Below are positions 17,064 through 23,634 of a stretch of DNA of 64,000 bases, piece by piece. The notes under the pieces are model-generated. The model had not been told where the DNA came from. It did not search any database and saw nothing but the letters and a program-made list of their open reading frames with translations. The stretch's first letter is position 1, and every line of letters begins with the position of its first letter. Source of the stretch: UBA8337 sp965658615 (GTDB taxonomy: Bacteria; Pseudomonadota; Alphaproteobacteria; RS24); NCBI GenBank assembly GCA_965658615.1, contig CBFHSX010000003.1:14649-78648 (forward strand), in the 5' to 3' direction. Made by a program: the position numbers and the translations under genes.

Positions 17064-17509
17064 TCCAACTATCGCGCAAATCCCTGATGGCGTTGGAAGC
17101 GGTTTTGGATGTCGCCATTCACGCACGCCCCGACCCGGTGCAGGCGCGCGACATTACCGAGCGGCAGGGTGTGCCGCAGCGTTATCTCGAACAGATTATG
17201 CAAGCGCTGGTGCGCGCCGGTATCCTGCGCGGTGTGCGCGGGCCGCGCGGCGGCTACCGGCTGGCCCGCGAACGTCGCCGCATTTCAGTCATGGAAATTT
17301 TTGAAACCATTGAGGCGCTGGACGGTGAGAATATGGCACCGCCTTCAAGCTCGGCCCTGAGCTGCGAGGTGATTGCGCCTTTTCACGCCCGCTTGCAAAC
17401 GGCCCTGGCCGAGACCATTGGCGATACGACGATTGCCGATTTATGTGCCGCATCGACCCATGAAACGGCCGGCCCCGATAAGGCGGCGGCCGGCGATTTT
17501 ACCATTTAG
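17060..17509 (+). CDS. Rrf2 family transcriptional regulator (likely cysteine/sulfur control)
   Basis: 149 residues. The Rrf2 winged helix spans about 1-85, with the recognition helix and wing in VPQRYLEQIMQALVRAGILRGVRGPRGGYRLA. IscR/NsrR-type Fe-S ligand spacing is absent: only Cys111-like (ALSCEV) and a C-terminal DLCAAS cysteine occur, so a cluster-free CymR-like mode is more likely. It overlaps dut by 4 bp and ends 10 bp before cysK; this placement and the family (CymR acts with CysK) suggest it controls cysteine synthesis. The target is inferred from context only. Confidence 0.85.
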   Translation: MIQLSRKSLMALEAVLDVAIHARPDPVQARDITERQGVPQRYLEQIMQALVRAGILRGVRGPRGGYRLARERRRISVMEIFETIEALDGENMAPPSSSALSCEVIAPFHARLQTALAETIGDTTIADLCAASTHETAGPDKAAAGDFTI

Positions 17510-17519
17510 GGGGAGCCAT

Positions 17520-18485
17520 ATGAGCCCGACAGATAATGAAAAGCCCGGACGCGGCAAGATTTACACCTCGATCACCGAGACCATTGGCAACACGCCGATT
17601 GTGGCGGTCAAGCGTCTGGCCGCCGAAAATGGCGTGGGTGCCAATATCTTGGCCAAGCTGGAATTTTTCAATCCGATTGCCAGCGTCAAAGACCGCATTG
17701 GCGTCGCCATGATTGAGGCGATGGAAAATGACGGGCGACTGAAGCCGGGCGGTGTGATTGTCGAGCCGACATCGGGCAATACCGGTATCGCGCTGGCCTT
17801 TGCTTGTGCGGCCAAGGGCTATCGGCTGATCCTGTGCATGCCCGAGAGCATGTCGGTAGAGCGGCGCAAAATGCTTTTGCTGCTCGGCGCCGAGTTGGAG
17901 TTGACCGCGGCCGAATTGGGCATGAAAGGCGCCATTGGGCGGGCTGAGGAAATGCTTGGTGAAAATCAAGGCTGGGTGATGCCGCAACAGTTTAACAATC
18001 CGGCCAATCCGGAGATCCATCGCCGTACCACGGCGGAAGAGATTTGGAACGATACGGATGGTGGCGTCGATGTGGTGATTTCCGGCGTCGGCACGGGCGG
18101 CACATTCACCGGTATCGGCTCGGTTTTGAAACAACGCAAGCCCGGTCTGAAAATGATCGCGGTCGAACCGGAGGACAGTCCGGTGTTGTCCGGCGGTGCC
18201 GGTGGCCCGCATAAAATTCAGGGCATTGGCGCCGGTTTTGTGCCCGGCAATATGGAGGCTGCGCTGATCGATGAAATCATAACCATCGGCAATGAAACGG
18301 CTTTTGAGACGGCGCGCAAATTGGCGGCGCTGGAGGGTATTCCGGGCGGTATTTCGTCGGGCGCAGCGATTGCGGCAGCGCTGGAGGTGGGCGCGCGCGC
18401 CGATATGGATGGCAAGAATATCGTGGTCATCCTGCCGAGCTTTGCCGAGCGCTATCTGTCAACCGCTCTGTTTGAGGGGCTGTAA
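17520..18485 (+). CDS. cysK: Cysteine synthase (O-acetylserine sulfhydrylase) CysK
   Basis: 321 residues from ATG 17520 behind GGGGGA; the frame continues upstream but overlaps the Rrf2 gene. PLP-dependent fold type II enzyme: Lys57 in NPIASVKDRIG binds PLP, TSGNTGIALAF is the substrate loop, GVGTGGTFTG binds the phosphate, and SGGAGGPHKIQGIG is the CysK-type signature. It makes cysteine from O-acetylserine and sulfide. It is next to the moeB-like gene, with no gap. Confidence 0.95.
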   Translation: MSPTDNEKPGRGKIYTSITETIGNTPIVAVKRLAAENGVGANILAKLEFFNPIASVKDRIGVAMIEAMENDGRLKPGGVIVEPTSGNTGIALAFACAAKGYRLILCMPESMSVERRKMLLLLGAELELTAAELGMKGAIGRAEEMLGENQGWVMPQQFNNPANPEIHRRTTAEEIWNDTDGGVDVVISGVGTGGTFTGIGSVLKQRKPGLKMIAVEPEDSPVLSGGAGGPHKIQGIGAGFVPGNMEAALIDEIITIGNETAFETARKLAALEGIPGGISSGAAIAAALEVGARADMDGKNIVVILPSFAERYLSTALFEGL

Positions 18486-19253
18486 GTGCCGCTGGGCGAT
18501 AGCGAAATTGAGCGCTATCAGCGACATATTCTGTTGCGCGAAATCGGCGGTGCCGGTCAGCAAAAATTAAAAGCCGCGCGCGTGCTCATCATTGGCATGG
18601 GCGGGCTGGGCCACCCGGTGGCGCAATATTTGGCCGCCGCCGGTATCGGCACTTTAGGGTTGGTCGATGATGATGTGGTCACCGCCTCCAATTTGCAGCG
18701 ACAAATCCTGTTTACCGAAGCCGATATCGGTAAGGCGAAAACCGCCATGGCGGCGGCGCGGCTCAGGGCGCTCAATCCGCATGTGGCGATCATTGAGCAT
18801 GAGCAGCGGCTGGATGGCGATAATGCGCGCGCGCTGATTGAGGGCTATGATCTGGTTGTCGATGCGTGCGACAATTTCGCCACGCGCTTTATTGTCAATG
18901 ATATGTGCTTCGCCTTGAAAAAAACGCTTGTTTCGGGGGCGGTTGGCCGCTTTGACGGGCAGATTGCGACCTTTAAGCCATGGCTGAACGATGCGGACGG
19001 AACGCCGCTGCCCTGCTATCGCTCGCTCGTGCCGCAAGCGCCCGACACGCAAGAGGATTGCGCCAGCACCGGTATTATCGGCGCGCTGACCGGCATTATC
19101 GGCGCTCTGCAAGCTCTGGAAGTGATTAAAGAGATTAGCGGGGCGGGCGACAGTCTGGCCGGACGTTTGTTGATTTATGACGGGCTTTCGGGGCGCGCGC
19201 GCACGGTGAAGCTGGCCTGGGATCCGCAAAACCCGAATAATGGACAAATTTAA
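18486..19253 (+). CDS. HesA/MoeB/ThiF family adenylyltransferase lacking the zinc cysteines
   Basis: 255 residues, starting with GTG 18486 directly after the cysK stop. E1-like fold: nucleotide-binding IIGMGGLG (35-42), SNLQRQ (69-73), DACDNFATR (127-134). A cysteine at the sulfur-acceptor position is kept in EDCASTGIIG (Cys192). The structural zinc site is broken: CYRS (177-180) stands where MoeB usually has CYRC, and the C-terminal CPxC is replaced by DPQNPNNG (246-253). Family members adenylate the C-terminal Gly-Gly of MoaD or ThiS. Next to cysK it may activate a sulfur-carrier protein, but neither moaD nor thiS is in the window. MoeB versus ThiF cannot be decided. Confidence 0.85.
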   Translation: MPLGDSEIERYQRHILLREIGGAGQQKLKAARVLIIGMGGLGHPVAQYLAAAGIGTLGLVDDDVVTASNLQRQILFTEADIGKAKTAMAAARLRALNPHVAIIEHEQRLDGDNARALIEGYDLVVDACDNFATRFIVNDMCFALKKTLVSGAVGRFDGQIATFKPWLNDADGTPLPCYRSLVPQAPDTQEDCASTGIIGALTGIIGALQALEVIKEISGAGDSLAGRLLIYDGLSGRARTVKLAWDPQNPNNGQI

Positions 19254-19304
19254 TGCAGGTCGGGCTTAATACCGCTTGGGCCTTATAAAGCCACGCGCAG
19301 AGGC

Positions 19305-19333
19305 TTGCCGTGAATCAGTCAAAAGCGTATCTA
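19305..19333 (+). promoter_or_regulatory. Possible promoter of the SH3-domain gene
   Basis: TTGCCG (19305-19310), a 17-bp spacer and TATCTA (19328-19333). The ATG at 19340 is only 6 bp further on, so a transcript from here would be leaderless. Confidence 0.35.
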
Positions 19334-19339
19334 TAAACC

Positions 19340-19879
19340 ATGGATCGTTTGGTAATTCTCCGCCTTGGGCTGGCCTTGGGCTTGTTATTTGTCATTGTCG
19401 CGCTGGTGCCGTTTTCGATTGCGGCGCAGACCAATAGCGATGAACGCGCTTTGGGGGCCAGTGGTTTGCCATTACCGCGTTTTGTCTCGATCAATAAAAC
19501 GGAAGCCAATGTGCGGCGCGGGCCAAGCGCCGAGTACCCGCTTTTATATCAATATCAACGCCGCGGCCTGCCGCTCGAGATCATTGCCGAATACGGTCAA
19601 TGGCGGCAGATCCGCGACCATGAGGGCAGTGAGGGCTGGATGCATGCGCGGCTGTTGCGCGGGCCGCGCACAGTGGTGCTGCGTCAAGCCGCGAATGCGC
19701 ATACGCTGCGCAATCGCCCCGATGCGTCCGGCGGTGTGGTGGCGCTGGTGCAGCCGGGCGCGATTGGCCGGCTTGAGGATTGCGACGGCGCGTGGTGCGA
19801 GATCGATATTAAAGGCCATGAGGGCTGGCTCAATCGAGACGCCCTATGGGGGGTTTACGGTTTCGAGTATCGCGATTAA
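19340..19879 (+). CDS. Exported bacterial SH3-domain protein
   Basis: 179 residues. A signal peptide or anchor (residues 5-29, ending FSIAAQ) precedes two SH3b-like repeats. The first has NVRRGPSAEYPLLYQYQRRGLP (the N-x-R-xGPS motif) and ends GWMHARLL. The second has LRNRPDASGGVVALVQPG and ends GWLNRDALWGVY. Such YgiM/SH3_3 proteins are periplasmic and bind cell-wall peptides or act as structural modules. No catalytic domain is attached. No Shine-Dalgarno sequence precedes the start. Its last four bases overlap the end of the convergent DUF3501 gene. Confidence 0.85.
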   Translation: MDRLVILRLGLALGLLFVIVALVPFSIAAQTNSDERALGASGLPLPRFVSINKTEANVRRGPSAEYPLLYQYQRRGLPLEIIAEYGQWRQIRDHEGSEGWMHARLLRGPRTVVLRQAANAHTLRNRPDASGGVVALVQPGAIGRLEDCDGAWCEIDIKGHEGWLNRDALWGVYGFEYRD

Positions 19880-20472
19880 GCGTCGAAATCACCGGCCAAA
19901 GAGGCTTTGGTCGCGTCGCCCAAAACCGTCATATGCGCATAATTGGCATGCTCAATGCCCAAAATGACCTTTGTGTCATCGCCATTGAATTGCGCGATTT
20001 GCGCCGCTTCAAAATCGAAATGCAGGAAATGCACGGATGAGGTTTTGCCATCAGCCGAGGTGCGCTCGACCTCTTGCTCGGGCCGCGCATAGGCTTTGAC
20101 GCCATTCACTTCGATATAAGCCGTCAGCTCGACATCGGTCAGGCTCAATAATGTTTTCAGCCGCACTTCCGGATTGTCGATTTCAAACATCAGCGTCGCG
20201 GTCAGTTCCGCCCCTTGCGGGATCATCGGATTATAGGCTTCCAACTCATCGTCCAGCTGTTCGTCGCCGCCTTTTTCGATATACAGCATTTCTTGGATTT
20301 GCTGTTTCATGGTGGCGTAATTTTCAAAATAAAATGTCGCATGCGGGCCGACATCGATACGGCGCGGCTTTTTCAACGCGACAATGGCGCTGCGCAGCTC
20401 TTTACGCTGGGCGATATAATCATCGAGTTGCAGAATATCGGCATTGGTCAGCACTTTTGCGGCCATTTTCAA
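19876..20472 (-). CDS. DUF3501 family protein
   Basis: 198 residues, soluble, no signal peptide, rich in acidic residues and without any cysteine. Segments such as YFENYATMKQQIQEMLYIEK and ELEAYNPMIPQGAELTATLM, with FEIDNPEVR after them, match the DUF3501 family as I recall it. Function unknown. It is the third gene of a rubrerythrin / Fe-S oxidoreductase / DUF3501 cluster, 6 bp after the Fe-S protein gene, an association I have seen repeatedly in proteobacteria. With an Irr-type operator upstream of the cluster, a role in peroxide defence or iron handling is likely but unproven. Confidence 0.85.
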   Translation of the reverse strand: MKMAAKVLTNADILQLDDYIAQRKELRSAIVALKKPRRIDVGPHATFYFENYATMKQQIQEMLYIEKGGDEQLDDELEAYNPMIPQGAELTATLMFEIDNPEVRLKTLLSLTDVELTAYIEVNGVKAYARPEQEVERTSADGKTSSVHFLHFDFEAAQIAQFNGDDTKVILGIEHANYAHMTVLGDATKASLAGDFDA

Positions 20473-20478
20473 ATCTCC

Positions 20479-21825
20479 TTAAAGCTGATATGCAGCGGCA
20501 AACACCTCGATCGGGTGTTTCGCCTCGGGCGGTGTATTCTCGTTCAAATCATCAACCAGCTGCACCAAATGTTTGGCTGCCAGCGGGCAATCGGAACAAA
20601 TCGTATCGGGTTCGGCTTTCACAGCAGCGCGCGCCGCCGGACGACCGACTTTGACGGCCAGCGGGCGGGTTTCTTTCAACACGCCAAATGTGCCGCCATG
20701 GCCCGAGCAGCGCTCGACAACCGAGACTTTTGCATCAGGGATGAGGCGCAGCAATTCGGCCGATTTGGGGCCGACATTTTGCGCCCGCGCATGGCATGCC
20801 AAATGCATGGCGATGGATTGCGGGTCGGCGGCCAGCCCCTCGGTCAGGCCTTCTTTATTGGCAATATCGACAACATATTCGGAAATATCTTTGGTGGCGG
20901 CCGATAGCGCTTTGACGTCTTCATTGTCAGGCACAATAAGCGGCCATTCAAATTTGAACATCAAGCCGCATGAGGCGGTCAAGGTGATGATATCTTTGCC
21001 GGCGTCCACCAGCGGACGCAAAGCGGCGGCGACTTTTGCCGCCTGCTCGGCGACTTTGGCAATATTGCCCTGCTCAAGATAAGGCATGCCGCAACAGCCT
21101 GGATATTCAGTCGTGACATTGACGCCCAAATGCGCCAGCACTTTGGCCGCCGCCTCGCCGACTTGCGGATTATTATAATTGACCGCGCATGTGGCATAAA
21201 GCACCGCCTCGCGGTCCGTGGCCGGGCCGTTCGGATTGGCTGCATAAGCGCCTGTGCCGACGGCTTCTTGGGCACGTTTGATGAAGGTCTTGCCGGCAAA
21301 TTTAGGCAATTCGGCATCCTTATCAATGCCGGTGACAGCCTGCATGGCCGGGCGCGTCAGGGCATTGCCCTTTTTTGACGCCCAGTTGGCCAGCGGCGCG
21401 ATGGGGGCCAGCGCCTCGCCATTGCGGTCCATTTGCGCCAGCTGATTTTGCACCAGAGGCGCTTTACCTTTTTCTTTCAGCTCGACGGCGCGATAGCGCA
21501 GCATCAGATGCGGGAAATCAAGATTAAACTCATGCGGCGGTACATAGGGACATTTGGTTAGGAAGCACATATCGCACATGGTGCAGGCATCGATAACCGG
21601 CTTGAAATCACCCGATGCGACTGTGTCCAGCTCGCCGCTTTCGCTATCGTCAATGAGATCAAAAAGGCGCGGGAAGCTGTCGCATAGATTAAAGCAGCGT
21701 CGGCAGCCATGACAGACGTCAAATTGACGGCGCGCTTCTTCATCGAGCGCAGCGCGGTCATAAAATTCCTCAGAGTGCCAATCCAAAGGATGGCGAATAG
21801 GTGCGTCGAGGCTACCTTCTTTCAT
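20479..21825 (-). CDS. (Fe-S)-binding CCG-domain oxidoreductase (HdrD/GlpC-like)
   Basis: 448 residues. Two N-terminal cluster motifs: CHGCRRCFNLC (about 39-49) and CTMCDMCFLTKCP (about 81-93), binding probably two [4Fe-4S] clusters. The C-terminal half has two CCG-type domains, seen as YPGCCGMPY with a partner SCGLM, and ACHARAQN with RCSGHGG and CSDC. In HdrB/HdrD, GlpC and LutA such domains bind a catalytic non-cubane cluster or quinone-coupled centre. No flavin domain is present, so it needs an electron partner; neighbouring rubrerythrin is an obvious candidate. Donor and acceptor are not known. Confidence 0.88.
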   Translation of the reverse strand: MKEGSLDAPIRHPLDWHSEEFYDRAALDEEARRQFDVCHGCRRCFNLCDSFPRLFDLIDDSESGELDTVASGDFKPVIDACTMCDMCFLTKCPYVPPHEFNLDFPHLMLRYRAVELKEKGKAPLVQNQLAQMDRNGEALAPIAPLANWASKKGNALTRPAMQAVTGIDKDAELPKFAGKTFIKRAQEAVGTGAYAANPNGPATDREAVLYATCAVNYNNPQVGEAAAKVLAHLGVNVTTEYPGCCGMPYLEQGNIAKVAEQAAKVAAALRPLVDAGKDIITLTASCGLMFKFEWPLIVPDNEDVKALSAATKDISEYVVDIANKEGLTEGLAADPQSIAMHLACHARAQNVGPKSAELLRLIPDAKVSVVERCSGHGGTFGVLKETRPLAVKVGRPAARAAVKAEPDTICSDCPLAAKHLVQLVDDLNENTPPEAKHPIEVFAAAYQL

Positions 21826-21860
21826 CTGTTCGTCCTTTTGAAAACAACCGCCATAAAAGA

Positions 21861-21895
21861 CGCACCCGGCGGCGTTGGGGGGGCCGCCGGGTGCG
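21861..21895 (-). terminator. Very stable hairpin between rubrerythrin and Fe-S protein genes
   Basis: A perfect 13-bp GC-rich stem (21861-21873 with 21883-21895) and a 9-nt loop, 12 bp beyond the rubrerythrin stop. On the minus strand it is followed by TCTTTTAT. It may act as a partial terminator or RNA-stabilising element that sets rubrerythrin above the distal genes. Confidence 0.7.
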
Positions 21896-21906
21896 AGGAT
21901 ACGGAT

Positions 21907-22323
21907 TTAGTCCATTGTATCCAATGCTTTTTGGAAGCGACCGGCATGGCTTTTTTCAGCCTTGGCCAGGGTCTCAAACCAATCAGCGATTTCATCGAAA
22001 CCTTCTTCACGGGCCGTACGGGCCATACCCGGATACATATCCGTGTATTCGTGGGTTTCGCCGGCAATGGCTGATTTCAGGTTTTCTTCCGTATTACCGA
22101 TCGGCTCACCCGTTGCCGGGTCGCCAACTTCTTCCATGAACTCGAGATGGCCGTGCGCGTGGCCGGTTTCACCTTCTGCCGTGGAACGGAAAACAGTAGC
22201 TACATCATTATAGCCCTCTACATCGGCTTTTTGCGCGAAGTAGAGATATCGACGGTTGGCCTGGCTTTCGCCGGCAAACGCCGCCTTGAGGTTCTCAAGG
22301 GTTTTTGATTCTGCAAGCGACAT
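21907..22323 (-). CDS. Rubrerythrin without rubredoxin domain
   Basis: 138 residues; only the four-helix diiron domain is present and the usual C-terminal rubredoxin domain is missing. Diiron ligands are visible: Glu19 (GESQANRRY), Glu52-x-x-His55 (EGETGH), Glu89/Glu92 (GETHEY) and Glu123-x-x-His126 (AEKSH). Rubrerythrins reduce hydrogen peroxide in the cytoplasm. Without rubredoxin it needs another electron donor, perhaps the Fe-S protein encoded next. A strong promoter (22406-22434) with an Irr-type operator precedes it. The leader also has the inverted repeat GGGAAC/GTTCCC (22355-22370). Confidence 0.94.
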   Translation of the reverse strand: MSLAESKTLENLKAAFAGESQANRRYLYFAQKADVEGYNDVATVFRSTAEGETGHAHGHLEFMEEVGDPATGEPIGNTEENLKSAIAGETHEYTDMYPGMARTAREEGFDEIADWFETLAKAEKSHAGRFQKALDTMD

Positions 22324-22405
22324 GAGACGTCTCCTCTTTTTCCTGCAAGCGAATGGGAACTGGCGTTCCCTCTAGCAGACAGATAGCTTTTTCTGCCTGT
22401 TAAGC

Positions 22406-22434
22406 AAGTTAGGTTGACACTATGTCGCTGTCAA
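22406..22434 (-). promoter_or_regulatory. Rubrerythrin operon promoter
   Basis: On the minus strand a perfect TTGACA (22434-22429), a 17-bp spacer and TAACTT (22411-22406). The Irr-type box ends 5 bp upstream of the -35. The leader would be about 76 nt. Confidence 0.6.
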
Positions 22435-22439
22435 GGTTT

Positions 22440-22456
22440 TTTAGAATTATTCTAAA
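22440..22456. promoter_or_regulatory. Irr box / iron control element (ICE)
   Basis: TTTAGAATTATTCTAAA, a perfect 17-bp palindrome around 22448. It matches the TTTAGAA-n-TTCTAAA type Irr-binding ICE motif of alphaproteobacteria. It lies between the irr 3' end and the rubrerythrin promoter, upstream of the -35. Confidence 0.8.
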
Positions 22457-22497
22457 ATAAAAAGAGGTCGGGCCATCACGACGCCCCAAAGAGGCCT

Positions 22498-22923
22498 TTA
22501 TTTTTGCAGTCGAATGACCACATCGACGCCGGCAATGGAAAAGCCTTGCGGGCTGTCAGGCAGGCGCTCAAGCGCGATGGCGTCCTGCGGAATATCAATC
22601 AGGCGCCCCTCATCTTCCACATAGAAATGATGGTGGTCGTCAAGATTTGTGTCGAAATAGCTGCGCGCTTGGTCGACCTGCACTTCGCGCAACAGACCGG
22701 CATCGCAAAACTGGTTCAGCGTGTTGTAAATCGTCGCTTGGCTGATTTTCAAACCGGCGGCGCGTGCCTCAGCATGCAATTTCTCAGCCGTCACATGGCG
22801 GTTGCCTTGCGCGAATAAAAGACCAGCCAATTGCAGGCGCGGCACAGTGGTGCGCAAACCCTTGGCTTTCAGGCGGGCCGATAATGCATCGCGCCGCGTA
22901 ACACTTATTTGGGTGGCTGACAT
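22498..22923 (-). CDS. irrA: Irr-type iron response regulator (Fur family)
   Basis: 141 residues from ATG 22923; the open frame upstream includes the promoter and is not used. A winged-helix domain (about 10-85, with SQATIYNTLNQF) precedes a dimer/metal domain with the HHH motif DDHHHFYVED (His97-99), typical of Irr. CxxC zinc motifs and the GCPWHD-type heme regulatory motif of Bradyrhizobium are absent. In the family Irr acts at low iron, is inactivated through heme, and represses or activates genes through ICE boxes. One perfect and one degenerate ICE lie on either side of the gene. Divergent from fabA, as in rhizobia. Confidence 0.93.
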   Translation of the reverse strand: MSATQISVTRRDALSARLKAKGLRTTVPRLQLAGLLFAQGNRHVTAEKLHAEARAAGLKISQATIYNTLNQFCDAGLLREVQVDQARSYFDTNLDDHHHFYVEDEGRLIDIPQDAIALERLPDSPQGFSIAGVDVVIRLQK

Positions 22924-22941
22924 GTGCACCACTCCCTGAGA

Positions 22942-22958
22942 CTTATAATCATTCCAAA
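22942..22958. promoter_or_regulatory. Degenerate ICE-like palindrome at the irr promoter
   Basis: Read on the minus strand it is TTTGGAATGATTATAAG, agreeing with the perfect box at 22440-22456 at 13 of 16 non-central positions. It touches the downstream end of the irr -10, a repressor position, suggesting autoregulation. Confidence 0.45.
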
Positions 22959-22986
22959 AAATAAACAAAAACAGCCGCGCTGTCAA
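22958..22986 (-). promoter_or_regulatory. irr promoter
   Basis: On the minus strand TTGACA (22986-22981), a 17-bp spacer and TATTTT (22963-22958). Leader of about 28 nt to the irr ATG. Confidence 0.6.
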
Positions 22987-23084
22987 GTTGAGCATGGCGG
23001 TGAGCAGCGGCGGCATCAAGCGGCAAATATCTGTGACAGCCCCCGTCAAAGCTGCTAATTTGCACCTAATCAAAGGGGGGTCTT

Positions 23085-23594
23085 ATGTCCGGTCAAAATT
23101 CCTATAGCTATGAAGAACTGATTGCCTGCGGCAATGGCGAAATATTCGGTGACGGCAATGCCCGTCTGCCCGCTCCGCCCATGCTGATGTTTGACCGCAT
23201 CACCAAGATCACCGATACGGGCGGCGCCAATGATAAAGGCTATATGGAAGCCGAGCTGGATATTCATCCGGGACTTTGGTTTTTCGATTGCCATTTCAAG
23301 ACCGATCCGGTCATGCCGGGCTGCCTTGGCCTCGACGCCATGTGGCAGCTTATCGGTTTTTATCTCGGCTGGCTCGGCCATCCGGGACGCGGGCGCGCAC
23401 TGGGCGGGTCGATTAAATTTACCGGCCAAGTCATGCCCGACGTCAAGCTGGTGCGCTATGAAATTGATATGAAGCGGGTGCTGGCCGGTAAGCTGGTAAT
23501 GGGCATTGGCGATGCGCGCCTTTATGCCGATGATAAAATGATTTACGAGGCTGAAGGCCTGCGCGTCGGTCTGTTTCGTCCTGAACAAATGTAG
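23085..23594 (+). CDS. fabA: 3-hydroxyacyl-ACP dehydratase/isomerase FabA
   Basis: 169 residues. Catalytic His70 and Asp84 sit in WFFDCHFKTDPVMPGCLGLD, with the same numbering as in E. coli. It dehydrates 3-hydroxydecanoyl-ACP and isomerises the trans-2 to the cis-3 product, starting the anaerobic unsaturated fatty acid pathway. GGGGGG precedes the ATG. fabB follows after 40 bp, and the pair is divergent from irr, the arrangement known from rhizobia. fabI, which often follows, is not present here. Confidence 0.97.
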   Translation: MSGQNSYSYEELIACGNGEIFGDGNARLPAPPMLMFDRITKITDTGGANDKGYMEAELDIHPGLWFFDCHFKTDPVMPGCLGLDAMWQLIGFYLGWLGHPGRGRALGGSIKFTGQVMPDVKLVRYEIDMKRVLAGKLVMGIGDARLYADDKMIYEAEGLRVGLFRPEQM

Positions 23595-23634
23595 CCCTTA
23601 ACGGGTCGGTTTAACCAAGCAAAAGGAGACCGCC

